NCBI GenBank assembly: GCA_963776205.1
Contig: CAVZLR010000004.1
Location: 124,001 to 188,000 of the forward strand
Reading direction: 5' to 3'
DNA: 64,000 nt
Source: UBA4459 sp963776205
Lineage (GTDB): Bacteria; Bacteroidota; Bacteroidia; Bacteroidales; F082
In this document: positions 1-8,664 of the stretch, in pieces
Position numbering within the stretch: the stretch's first letter is position 1
How the letters are laid out: every line of letters begins with the position of its first letter
Position numbers and translations under genes: made by a program
Notes under the pieces: model-generated
Seen by the model: only the letters and a program-made list of their open reading frames with translations
What the model was told of the DNA's origin: nothing
Database searches by the model: none

Positions 1-279
1 AGCTACTTTTTCTAAGTCTTCCAGCATATGCTCGGGTATTAATACATAACCGTGCATTATTGAATTATATGATTTGAAAATTGTCGAATCAAATTCATCA
101 ATGTGTTTTTTTTGAATTTCTTTCGGGAAACGAATCCCAATCTCTCCTGCTTTGTTTAATAAGGAAAACATATATCCATTGGCTGAGGTGTAAGGCATAG
201 TTTTTCCTTTGCGCTCAATTCGAGGGCACTTTGAAACCAATTCGTCATATATTTTTAATTTCTCTTTCCACTTACTCAT
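1..279 (-). CDS. TfoX/Sxy N-terminal-like protein, partial (3' end outside window)
   Basis: Reading the minus strand from 279 gives an open frame that runs off the left edge (about 93 residues visible). It starts MSKWKEK and contains the stretch ERKGKTMPYTSANGYMF followed by GEIGIRFPKE. This resembles the small TfoX/Sxy N-terminal-domain proteins of Bacteroidetes, which usually begin MSxWKEK, and that is why I prefer ATG 279 over the in-frame ATG at 297 (extra MKQLKT). No catalytic motif is visible. The function in Bacteroidetes is unknown; the family name comes from a competence regulator and should not be read as a role. The assignment is from memory of the family, hence moderate confidence. 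Confidence 0.55.
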   Translation of the reverse strand, partial: MSKWKEKLKIYDELVSKCPRIERKGKTMPYTSANGYMFSLLNKAGEIGIRFPKEIQKKHIDEFDSTIFKSYNSIMHGYVLIPEHMLEDLEKVA

Positions 280-381
280 GGTTTTCAACTGTTTCATTAT
301 CTATTTAAATATTATTGCCAAAGGTACATATATGAGACGATAGTCAATTTATCAATTTTTCTGCAAATTGCACGAAAATAA

Positions 382-420
382 AAGCGGGCTGTAAGTTGTA
401 ATTTACATACGCACCCGCTT
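382..420. terminator. Rho-independent terminator after katG
   Basis: The arms AAGCGGG and CCCGCTT close an imperfect hairpin with a second inner pairing TGTAA/TTACA. On the minus strand it is followed by a T-rich stretch (TTTTATTTTC), so it fits a terminator for katG, which ends at 486. On the plus strand the tail is only A/T-rich. Confidence 0.65.
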
Positions 421-485
421 ATTCAATAAAATTCAATGTAAATCTTTCGTGCTTAATTATTTATCATATTAACCGTCAACTTGAT

Positions 486-2708
486 TTATCTGGTTAAATC
501 AAATCGATCAAGGTTCATCACCTTGGTCCAGGCAGCAACAAAATCATTTACAAACTTTTCTTTTGAATCATCACTGGCATATACTTCTGCCAAAGCTCTC
601 AGTTCTGAATTAGAACCAAAGATAAGGTCTACCCGAGTTGCTGTCCACTTGAGTTCTCCAGTTTTTATATCTCTTCCTTCAAACTCCTCTTTTGCATCAG
701 AGGTAGCTTTCCACTCAGTACGCATATCTAATAGATTTACGTAAAAATCATTTGTAAGCGTTCCAGGCTGTGTAGTAAATACACCATGTTTTGAGTGGTT
801 ATAATTGGCATCCAGTACGCGCATTCCTCCAACCAGGACAGTCAATTCAGGCGGAGTTAAAGTAAGTAACTGGGCTTTATCCACCAGGAGTTCTTCTGAT
901 GTAAAGGTATACTGGGTTTTCAGATAATTGCGAAATCCATCTGCCATAGGTTCGAGCACTTCCATTGAACTGATTTCAGTTTGTTCTTGCGAAGCATCAG
1001 CCCGACCCGGGGTAAAAGGAACCTGAATATCAAACCCTGCGTCTTTTGCAGCTTTTTCAACTGCAGCACTACCTCCCAAAACGATCAAATCAGCCATGGA
1101 TACTTTCTTATTATTCGATTCTGAATTGAATTCCTCTTGAATTTTTTCCAGTGTTTTCAACACTTTTTCCAATTGTTCAGGATTATTGACTTCCCAGTTT
1201 CTTTGAGGATCCAACTGAATACGAGCACCATTGGCACCTCCTTTATAATCGGAACCACGGAATGTAGACGCAGAAGCCCATGCAGTAGAAACCAGTTCAC
1301 TGATGGTCAGGCCTGAATTAAGAATTTCAGATTTCAGGGCATCCACATCTTGTGCATTGATTAATTCGTAATCAACTTTTGGGATCGGATCCTGCCAGAT
1401 AAAATCTTCAATGGGTACTTCAGGTCCCAAATACAGAACTTTTGGTCCCATATCGCGGTGGGTAAGTTTGAACCAGGCATGTGCAAATGCTTCGTTGAAT
1501 TCTTTAGGGTTTTCAAGGAATCTTCTGGAGATCTTTTCATAAACCGGGTCAAATCTTAGTGAAAGGTCAGTAGTAAGCATGGTTGGTTTATGATACTTTT
1601 TTGAATCATAAGCATCAGGAAACATTGGTGCTGCATCTTTCGCAACCCACTGGTAAGCACCTGCAGGGCTTTTTGTTAATTCCCATTCGAAATTAAAAAG
1701 CATACTAAAAAATGCATGACTCCATGCGGTTGGTGTGGGTGTCCATATGACCTCCAATCCAGAGGTGATCGCATCTGCGCCTTTTCCTGATTTATAGTCA
1801 CTTTTCCATCCAAGGCCCTGTTCTTCAATCGGAGCTGCTTCTGGTTCCGGTCCAACATGTGAAGCAGGTCCGGCACCATGTGTTTTGCCCATCGTGTGTC
1901 CACCTGCAATGAGCGCTACTGTTTCTTCGTCGTTCATTCCCATTCGTGCAAAGGTTTCGCGGATATCAATCGCAGCGGCAACAGGATCCGGATTTCCATT
2001 GGGGCCTTCCGGATTCACATAAATGAGTCCCATTTGAACTGCAGCCAGTGGACTTTCGAGTTCACGATCGCCAGTATAACGTTCGTCTTCCAGCCATTTG
2101 CTTTCAGGACCCCAATACACATTGCTTTCGGGTTCCCATACATCTGCTCTTCCACCACCAAAACCAAGGGTCTCAAATCCCATAGATTCCAGTGCTACAT
2201 TCCCGGCAAGTATCATCAGGTCGGCCCAGGAGATCTGGCTTCCGTATTTCTGTTTAACAGGCCAAAGAAGCCGTCTTGCTTTATCCAAGTTTGCATTATC
2301 AGGCCAACTGTTGATAGGGGCAAACCGTTGATGCCCGTCACGGGCACCGCCGCGACCATCTCCCATACGATAAGTGCCGGCACTATGCCATGCCATACGA
2401 ATCATTAATCCGCCATAATGACCCCAATCGGCGGGCCACCAATCCTGTGAGTTCGTCATTAAGTCAGTCAGATCTTTTTTCAAAGCTTCGTAATCTAGGC
2501 TGTTAAATGCCTCTGAGTAATTAAAATCTTGTCCCATTGGATTAGACATTGGAGCGTTTTGTCGCAGAACACTCAGATCGAGTTGGTTCGGCCACCAGTC
2601 TGTGTTGTTTTTTATGTCCATTTTTGTGTCCTTTTTTGCATCCATGCTCTCTTGCCCATAGGTTGTATAGACAATTAGCAGAACTGCCATTAGTAATAAT
2701 TTTTTCAT
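486..2708 (-). CDS. katG: Catalase-peroxidase KatG, exported form
   Basis: A 740-residue bifunctional catalase-peroxidase. It carries the distal-side motif R104-x2-W107-H108 and the residues that would form the Trp-Tyr-Met adduct: W107, Y230 in GLIYVNPEGPNG and M256 in ARMGMND. The proximal haem ligand is H271 in GGHTMGK. Both KatG halves are present, with the second haem-less domain starting near residue 430. The first 19 residues (KK, a hydrophobic run, then TTYGQ) look like a Sec signal peptide, so the enzyme is probably periplasmic and removes external peroxide. The PerR-type regulator lies 80 bp upstream on the same strand, so peroxide-inducible expression is likely. A terminator hairpin follows at 382-420. 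Confidence 0.97.
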   Translation of the reverse strand: MKKLLLMAVLLIVYTTYGQESMDAKKDTKMDIKNNTDWWPNQLDLSVLRQNAPMSNPMGQDFNYSEAFNSLDYEALKKDLTDLMTNSQDWWPADWGHYGGLMIRMAWHSAGTYRMGDGRGGARDGHQRFAPINSWPDNANLDKARRLLWPVKQKYGSQISWADLMILAGNVALESMGFETLGFGGGRADVWEPESNVYWGPESKWLEDERYTGDRELESPLAAVQMGLIYVNPEGPNGNPDPVAAAIDIRETFARMGMNDEETVALIAGGHTMGKTHGAGPASHVGPEPEAAPIEEQGLGWKSDYKSGKGADAITSGLEVIWTPTPTAWSHAFFSMLFNFEWELTKSPAGAYQWVAKDAAPMFPDAYDSKKYHKPTMLTTDLSLRFDPVYEKISRRFLENPKEFNEAFAHAWFKLTHRDMGPKVLYLGPEVPIEDFIWQDPIPKVDYELINAQDVDALKSEILNSGLTISELVSTAWASASTFRGSDYKGGANGARIQLDPQRNWEVNNPEQLEKVLKTLEKIQEEFNSESNNKKVSMADLIVLGGSAAVEKAAKDAGFDIQVPFTPGRADASQEQTEISSMEVLEPMADGFRNYLKTQYTFTSEELLVDKAQLLTLTPPELTVLVGGMRVLDANYNHSKHGVFTTQPGTLTNDFYVNLLDMRTEWKATSDAKEEFEGRDIKTGELKWTATRVDLIFGSNSELRALAEVYASDDSKEKFVNDFVAAWTKVMNLDRFDLTR

Positions 2709-2788
2709 GTGTTTAATGTTTTAAGTGATAGCGGATATAAATATTTAAGTTGTGTTCTAGTCTATTAAATAGTTCCCTGTTCTTAATT

Positions 2789-3220
2789 CTAAAGTTTATA
2801 TTTATGTTGATCAAAAGTTCCTCTAATTTGAAGACCAATCTCCTCAATTTTAAAACCCTTTAATTTTTTATTCTTAAAATATTCCTTTAATAATTTATCT
2901 AAATCTTCATCAAAATAATCTTCTAGAAGATCATTTTTTGGACAATATAAATGGTGATGTTTCTCATTTATACCATCATACCTCATAATGTTTCTGTCTG
3001 TTTTTACCTTCTTAATCAACCTATTCTCAACTAATGTGTCCAGTACTTTGTAAACTGTTGCTGTTGCGATGTTCGGATGGTTTTTTCTTATATATTCGAG
3101 AATGTCGTCGGCAGTTGGATGATTGTTAAGTTTCATAATTGCCTCAAAAATAGCGATCCTTTGAGGGGTTACTTTTAGTCCCTTCTCGTTCAGCTTTGAG
3201 CTTATTTCAGATATTTTCAT
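2789..3220 (-). CDS. perR: Fur-family peroxide regulator (PerR-like)
   Basis: A 143-residue Fur-superfamily repressor with an N-terminal winged helix (VTPQRIAIFEAIMKLNNHPTA, then IATATVYKVLDTLVENRLI) and a metal-sensing C-terminal domain. The histidine cluster follows an aspartate (DGINEKHHHLYC), as in the PerR sensor site. Only one cysteine is present, so the CxxC pairs that hold structural zinc in many Fur/PerR proteins are missing. The position directly upstream of katG argues for PerR rather than iron-sensing Fur. A canonical Bacteroidetes promoter and a 13-bp palindrome lie just upstream, suggesting autoregulation and joint control of katG. The sensing metal cannot be decided from sequence. 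Confidence 0.85.
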   Translation of the reverse strand: MKISEISSKLNEKGLKVTPQRIAIFEAIMKLNNHPTADDILEYIRKNHPNIATATVYKVLDTLVENRLIKKVKTDRNIMRYDGINEKHHHLYCPKNDLLEDYFDEDLDKLLKEYFKNKKLKGFKIEEIGLQIRGTFDQHKYKL

Positions 3221-3238
3221 AAATAATTATTATCTATG

Positions 3239-3251
3239 GAGAATGATTCTC
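3239..3251. promoter_or_regulatory. Palindromic operator candidate for PerR
   Basis: GAGAATGATTCTC is a perfect 13-bp palindrome around a central G. It resembles half of a Fur/PerR box (AATnATT core). It lies 19 bp upstream of the perR ATG and about 7-20 nt downstream of the predicted transcription start, so bound repressor would block elongation or initiation. Confidence 0.6.
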
Positions 3252-3265
3252 AAGTAAGAGAGTAT

Positions 3266-3295
3266 CAAATTTACATAATTTATTAAAGAAAACAA
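3266..3295 (-). promoter_or_regulatory. Promoter of perR(-katG)
   Basis: On the minus strand TTG (3295-3293), a 19-nt spacer and TAAATTTG (3273-3266) match the Bacteroidetes sigma-ABfr promoter (TTG, 17-23 nt, TAnnTTTG). The predicted start is near 3259, about 39 nt ahead of the perR ATG. Confidence 0.7.
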
Positions 3296-3484
3296 AATTT
3301 CTATTGGCTTTTATATTTGTATTTTACTTTAACGTTGATTTTTAACGGTTTGCATATACGACCTATAACCATCAATTCGCAACTTGAGTATTGAATGCGT
3401 GTATATTTGCATTGCCATTCATTTTCCTAAATTCTAACAATAAGGCTATAGATTGCCGGTAGTGCTATTTCATGATTTTATCAA

Positions 3485-4780
3485 CTAGGTTAAATTCACC
3501 CAATTAGCTATTTTCTGTACGGCTTGAATTACAGAAATGCAATAATTATCAGCAAAATCCTGAGGAAGATTCTCACTAAGAGGTACTCTTTCACTCATTG
3601 ATAAAGCTTTTGCACCGTCAAAATTAACAAAAGCCAGACGGGCAGTTAGTTCTTCAGGGCGCACCTGAAAAGCCTCGCCCGGCAATATCGCCACGCCAGT
3701 ATCCTGAAGTAATTTTTCGCAAAGCTTTTCACCACTAGTTACTCCTATTTTTTTTAGCCTTACCGATAATGGTGAAAAATCGAGAAAAAGATAAAAAGCG
3801 CCTTCCGCAGAATGAACTCGTATGCCTGCATCACGGATTATTTTTGTACATCGATTTTCAAGATGCGCAAGAATGCGCCGGACATGGGACAGATACCTTT
3901 CAATTAAAATACCGCCTTTAAATGCACCTACAGCTGCATATTGTATCGGAGCACTTACAGATGTATATGTTTCACTGGCAACAGCAGTCATGGCGTTCAA
4001 CAGCCAATCAAAATCTGTTGGAAATGCAAATGTTCCCAAACGCCACCCTCCGGCACCGCACCATTTTGACAATCCCGAACTGATAATGGTTCTTTCTGGA
4101 TAAAACCTCGCTATTGAAACATGTTTTCCTTCATAATGCAGTTGCCCATAAATCTCATCCGAGAGGATAATCATTTCATGTTTTCTTGCAATGGCAGCTA
4201 TTTTTTTAAGTTCATCCGCTGAATAGGTTCCCCCGTCTGGATTTGAGGGGTAATTAAGAATTAACAATCGAGGTTTATATGGATCGTTTTCGCTTTGCAG
4301 AAAATCATTAAGCTGCTTGTGAGTTAAACGCCATTTACTTTCAAATGAGGTTTGAATAAGTTTAATATTCCTTCCTATAATTTTTGCCTGAGGAACATAA
4401 GAAACCCAGCATGGAGTAGGTAGAATAATATCCCCATAATAAACCATCATTAATATGAACATCAATTCTTTCGAACCTGGTCCAATTAATACATTATTCG
4501 ATTTAATGTCGACATTATCTTTTTGCCTATGAAATTGAGCAACCGCTTTACGCAACTCTTCCAAACCTTTAACCTGTAAATAATCCTTTTCGTGGGCATG
4601 TGTTTTTAATGCTTCGACAATAGGAGTGGGTACCGGAAAGGGTGACTGTCCTAATCCCATCGGATAGATGGTTTTTCCATTATTACTCAATTTCTTACTC
4701 AATTCGTTAATAGCAAGAGTTGGAGATTGACTGATCCCCCTGATATTTAGATTCAGGCTTATATGGTTATTGCTTTTCAT
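3485..4780 (-). CDS. PLP-dependent class I/II aminotransferase
   Basis: A 431-residue fold-type I aminotransferase. Visible motifs are NYPSNPDGG around N180, LSDEIYGQLHY with D208 and Y211, the Schiff-base lysine K239 in SSGLSKWCG, and R247 in GWRLG. The order and spacing match aspartate/aromatic-type aminotransferases, but the substrate cannot be read from the sequence. The gene stands alone: about 265 bp separate it from perR and 244 bp from ppc. The N-terminal 20 residues are not conserved-looking, so a later start is possible. Confidence 0.85.
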   Translation of the reverse strand: MKSNNHISLNLNIRGISQSPTLAINELSKKLSNNGKTIYPMGLGQSPFPVPTPIVEALKTHAHEKDYLQVKGLEELRKAVAQFHRQKDNVDIKSNNVLIGPGSKELMFILMMVYYGDIILPTPCWVSYVPQAKIIGRNIKLIQTSFESKWRLTHKQLNDFLQSENDPYKPRLLILNYPSNPDGGTYSADELKKIAAIARKHEMIILSDEIYGQLHYEGKHVSIARFYPERTIISSGLSKWCGAGGWRLGTFAFPTDFDWLLNAMTAVASETYTSVSAPIQYAAVGAFKGGILIERYLSHVRRILAHLENRCTKIIRDAGIRVHSAEGAFYLFLDFSPLSVRLKKIGVTSGEKLCEKLLQDTGVAILPGEAFQVRPEELTARLAFVNFDGAKALSMSERVPLSENLPQDFADNYCISVIQAVQKIANWVNLT

Positions 4781-4837
4781 GGACTGTTTTCTTTATACTT
4801 ATTTCCAATAATATAGACTGGTGTATTGCTCATAAAA

Positions 4838-4965
4838 GTGAAGTTAACCTGTCCGAATGGAAGAACCCATTCACGCGGCGTAGTTTCGCTAAGAGAACGA
4901 AGGTATTAAAAAAATGAAGACATTCCTAGTGCTAAAGATGGCAATTGTGTTGGTCTTTTAGCTGC
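4838..4965. repeat. Diverged copy of the long intergenic repeat
   Basis: The 244-bp gap 4781-5024 has no gene. Its middle part (AACCTGTCCGAATGGA, CCCATTCA, GCGGCGTAGTT, then AGAACGAAG and TATTAAAAAA) matches in order, with substitutions and small gaps, the repeat at 14699-14748 and 20000-20085. It is an old or degenerate member outside the main accessory block. Confidence 0.6.
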
Positions 4966-5024
4966 GGTCTATACCTGGCTTTTCGCTGTATGAATTTCAA
5001 TACTTGAATTAAAAAAGTCAATAT

Positions 5025-7574
5025 TTAAGCTGAATTTCTACTCGCATTAATATTTCCGTACAACGACCGTTCAACTATTTTTTCATAATTCTTTTTATAC
5101 CTGGAATTTTGATCAATCTTCTGCAGGGCACATTGTTGAATAACCAGCAATGGTAAAACAATCTGTTCCCTGATCTCAATTGAATTTCTGGATACAAGCT
5201 CTTCTTCCATTAATACACTGTAATTGGAAATAAGCATGGTCATTTCCTTTGAAAGTATATACTCGTCATATAATATGTGCCAGAATTCCTTGAATTCTTC
5301 ATCTTTGGCAAAATAGCGTGTTAGTTCAAATGAGCATTTGAATAACGACATCATGCTGTTTAAAATTAAAGCCTTGAAATATCGAACTTCACTGAATAAA
5401 GTTTTCAGTTGCTCCAATTTACCTTCGTTTACCAATGATTGCAATGCAGTTCCCAGGCCAAAATAACCAGGGACATTTTGCTTTAATTGGCTCCATGAGC
5501 CAACAAAGGGTATGGCTCTCAGATCTTTTAATTCGAGTTTTTCGCTATTTCTTCTTTTGGATGGCCTGCTGCCTATGTTGGCCTGGCTATAATATTTCAG
5601 CGTACTTTTTTTCTCAAGGTAGGGTATAAACAACTCGTGATTTTTAAGCGCAGTATATTTTTCAAAACTTAATTGTGCAAGTTTCTCCATTAAAAGCATC
5701 GATTCATCAGGGATGATATTTTCATTTTCAAATAAACTATGCGCTAAACCAGCTGTCAGCAGTTGCTCACAATTATGGATAAAATGTTCTTTGGTTCCAT
5801 ATCTGCTTGTAATTGTCTGTCCCTGAATGGTTAATTGTATCGCATGATTGGCAATCCTTTTACTTTGCGAGGCATAGAAACGATGTGTTTTTCCTCCACC
5901 ACGGGCAGGTGGACCGCCCCGGCCATCAAAAAATATGGCTTTGATATCGTATTGACCACAAAGAGCTGATAAGTTCTCCTTTGTCTTGAAAATCGACCAG
6001 TTTGCTTTCAGGTACCCGCCATCTTTCGTGCCATCCGAAAAACCAAGCATAATGGTTTGAAAATCATTACGCCGATTGATATGCTGACGGTATTCCGGAA
6101 TTTCAAAGAGATCTTTCATGATGATCTCAGAGTTTGCCATACCTTCCATCGACTCAAACAATGGAATGATGTCAACGGGTATTTCCCCTATTGTCCACCC
6201 ACACCACCTGAGAAGGCTGAAAACAAACAAAACTGAAAAAATATCCTCAGAATTACTGATGATATACCTGTTACAACCCTCTTCACCATTTTTATGCTGG
6301 ATAAACTTCATCTGTTCAATAGTACTGATGGTATCTTTTACAATATCATCATCAAACTGATCGGCTTGAATATGAAATTTTTTATGGAGCAGAATCGAAA
6401 TTAATTCACTTTTTTCCAACTCCTCCAGGTTATTTACGATCAGGTTCTCATGTATTAGGATTTTTTCAATGGTTTGTTTGTGGATGCTGTGGTTTTGCCT
6501 GATATCGAGCGAGGCAAAATGCGTTTTAAATATTCTGACTTTATCAATGAGGTTCTCCAGGTCGTCAATATAAAGGCTGTTGTAATTATTTATTAACGAC
6601 TCTTTTATTCTATACAATGGATTGAGAATCTCTTCAAATTGTATTGTTTTGGTCCGATCAAACATGTTCACATAAATTCTGGCTCTCAAATTTGAAAGAA
6701 TATCTTCTATGTCTCTAAATGTCAGTTTTTTCTGCAGCGTTTTTATATCTCGGTAGTAACATTTCATCAAACTCAACCGAAGTTCATCAGCTACATCAGT
6801 TGTTATTTCTGATGTAACAAAAGGATTCCCGTCGCGGTCGCCACCTGGCCAGAATCCAAACTGTATGATTGAGGTATTATCAAAATTATAGGTTTTGATA
6901 TTTTTCCTGATATTGGAATAAAGTTCAGTTACAGCATCATAATATACATTTTGAAGGAAGTAGATGATGTTTTTTGCTTCATCAAAAGGGGTGGGTTTTT
7001 TGGAGTTGATCAAGGATGTTAAACCCAGTTGTTGTAAGGTGAGGTCAATTTCATTGATTTCATTATTTGTAATAAGTGTTTTTAGTTTTGCAATAATATC
7101 CAATACAGAGGGAGGATAAAACTGAGTGGGGTGTGCTGTAAATACGATCCTGGTTGAAAAAGCAGAAAGCTTTTCGGCTAGCTTATCACCATCTTTTTTG
7201 TTTTCCAGGAGATGAAGGTAATCTTTGATCGTTAATTCATTTTCGAGAGGAAGCAGTTGGGTAAATGCTGCATCTTCTACGCTGTCGTAAAGAACAATTT
7301 GTCTTTCAACGTACTGAATCACCCTAAACATAAAATCTATTTTTTCTTCTTCCGATTTTATGCCGGTATGCATAATGAAAAATGAATCGAGAATTTCAAC
7401 TGGGTCGCTTCCTGACTCAAGTCCCTGTTTGCTGACATATTGCAATAATGGAATAAGCATTCCGATATTACTGATCTTTGGATATGGTAGATTTAAAAAT
7501 AAGCTGTTGTATAGGTTAAACTTATTCTTTACTAGTTTTTCAAATTCTTTAGTTATCATTGGACTGTTCATCAC
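5025..7574 (-). CDS. ppc: Phosphoenolpyruvate carboxylase, divergent
   Basis: An 849-residue PEP carboxylase (PEP + bicarbonate to oxaloacetate; anaplerosis). Family landmarks are present but altered: TAHPTQF near residue 146 (usual TAHPTE), GGDRDGNPFVTS near 246, SDGTKDGGYLKANW near 525 (usual SDSxKDAG), FDGRGGPPARGGG near 550 (usual FHGRGGxxxRGGGP), GSRPSKRR near 670 and RAIPFVGSW near 690. The C-terminus ends RNSA instead of the near-universal RNTG. Catalytic His and Arg motifs are mostly kept, so activity is likely, but allosteric control may differ. The start overlaps the stop of the upstream gene by 4 bp, indicating translational coupling. Confidence 0.9.
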   Translation of the reverse strand: MMNSPMITKEFEKLVKNKFNLYNSLFLNLPYPKISNIGMLIPLLQYVSKQGLESGSDPVEILDSFFIMHTGIKSEEEKIDFMFRVIQYVERQIVLYDSVEDAAFTQLLPLENELTIKDYLHLLENKKDGDKLAEKLSAFSTRIVFTAHPTQFYPPSVLDIIAKLKTLITNNEINEIDLTLQQLGLTSLINSKKPTPFDEAKNIIYFLQNVYYDAVTELYSNIRKNIKTYNFDNTSIIQFGFWPGGDRDGNPFVTSEITTDVADELRLSLMKCYYRDIKTLQKKLTFRDIEDILSNLRARIYVNMFDRTKTIQFEEILNPLYRIKESLINNYNSLYIDDLENLIDKVRIFKTHFASLDIRQNHSIHKQTIEKILIHENLIVNNLEELEKSELISILLHKKFHIQADQFDDDIVKDTISTIEQMKFIQHKNGEEGCNRYIISNSEDIFSVLFVFSLLRWCGWTIGEIPVDIIPLFESMEGMANSEIIMKDLFEIPEYRQHINRRNDFQTIMLGFSDGTKDGGYLKANWSIFKTKENLSALCGQYDIKAIFFDGRGGPPARGGGKTHRFYASQSKRIANHAIQLTIQGQTITSRYGTKEHFIHNCEQLLTAGLAHSLFENENIIPDESMLLMEKLAQLSFEKYTALKNHELFIPYLEKKSTLKYYSQANIGSRPSKRRNSEKLELKDLRAIPFVGSWSQLKQNVPGYFGLGTALQSLVNEGKLEQLKTLFSEVRYFKALILNSMMSLFKCSFELTRYFAKDEEFKEFWHILYDEYILSKEMTMLISNYSVLMEEELVSRNSIEIREQIVLPLLVIQQCALQKIDQNSRYKKNYEKIVERSLYGNINASRNSA

Positions 7575-8509
7575 TGTATTTTTTCTATTTTAAAGTGTTT
7601 AAATATACGCATTGCTCTTAATGTATTCCATCTACTCGGTGCACCAGCTTTTTCCATTTCAAAATGAACCTGTCCCGGATGAGCAGCTTGCAAATTCCAG
7701 GTACGATTGCCATTTCTTTTTTTCTGTATTACACGTATTGCATCTTTCATTCTCTCATCCCATTCTCCTCCCGAATGCTGAAAATAGTCCAATGAACGGA
7801 GAATATCATATTTCCATCTGCCTGGATAAGACAATTTCATAAAATCTTTATTTATGATCTTTCCGGTTCGATCAGAAATGAACAGTTGATGCAGCAGGAT
7901 AAATTCTTCTCCACTTTTTATGGCACTTTGAATATCATTCATACGATATGAGTATCCTGACTTTTGGAATTCGTACAATCCTTCAAGTACTGAGATTGTT
8001 GTATGCAATGAACTATGTGTAGCACCACTTCTTGTTGTTCTGCAATTGAAACCACCATCAGGCATTATCTCGTTCAGAATACTATCTGCAATGGAATATA
8101 ATTTATTTTCTGCTATCCTGAAGTATGAAGCGTAATTCAAAAACATTCCATTCACACAAACATCGCTGAATCTGGATGTTGAAGGACCCAATGGAATACC
8201 ACCATCTTCAGACTTTCCTGAGGATAATACGAGCTCGATAACATCTTTTGCAATATCACAGTCGGGGCTAATATTCAGGTTGCGAAGGTCCAATAGCGTG
8301 TAATGGGTGGAAATCCATTTAGGTTGATAGAACCTGTCTCCCCAATGCCCATTCGATTTTCGTTTGGATAAAAACTGTTTTCCCCAGCCTTCATTGGCTA
8401 TTCTTAACTGCAGATTTTGTCTGTCATCTCCCAATAAATCACGATAAACTTGATATTGTATCGAAACATCACCTCTAAGTAGCCAATCTATGATTTGTTG
8501 TTTGTCCAT
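7571..8509 (-). CDS. Prenyltransferase/squalene-cyclase-fold repeat protein
   Basis: A 312-residue soluble protein with alpha-toroid style repeats: NGHWGDRFYQPKW, DGGIPLGPS, DGGFNCRTTRSGATHSSLHTT and a final NGNRTWNLQAAHPGQVHFEME. These are the Gly/Trp-rich turns of terpenoid cyclase/protein prenyltransferase folds. The DxDD cyclase motif is not seen, so catalysis of cyclisation is not supported. It precedes ppc and overlaps it by 4 bp (ATGA-type junction), so the two are made together; the biological link is unknown. A W-H-x-T style pocket may bind a ligand, but no function should be assigned. Confidence 0.7.
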   Translation of the reverse strand: MDKQQIIDWLLRGDVSIQYQVYRDLLGDDRQNLQLRIANEGWGKQFLSKRKSNGHWGDRFYQPKWISTHYTLLDLRNLNISPDCDIAKDVIELVLSSGKSEDGGIPLGPSTSRFSDVCVNGMFLNYASYFRIAENKLYSIADSILNEIMPDGGFNCRTTRSGATHSSLHTTISVLEGLYEFQKSGYSYRMNDIQSAIKSGEEFILLHQLFISDRTGKIINKDFMKLSYPGRWKYDILRSLDYFQHSGGEWDERMKDAIRVIQKKRNGNRTWNLQAAHPGQVHFEMEKAGAPSRWNTLRAMRIFKHFKIEKIQ

Positions 8510-8664
8510 ATTTAATACAAATAGTGTAAGAGGTATTGGGGGTTTTGAAACGCTTCACTTCTGATCTCTTATAAGTTTATTAAACCAACCCATGTTTCAT
8601 TTAATTTTCAGCGGCCGATTATTAATTCGCATTTTTATTCCCGGTTTTTCACGATATTATTTGT

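Noticed and set aside
3340..3430. Possible further array hairpin (AACGGTTTGCATATACG with CGTGTATATTTGCA)
   Set aside because: The left end resembles hairpin A, but the unit is only about 75 bp, pairing is poor and the right border GTTGTG is missing; probably chance or a very old remnant.
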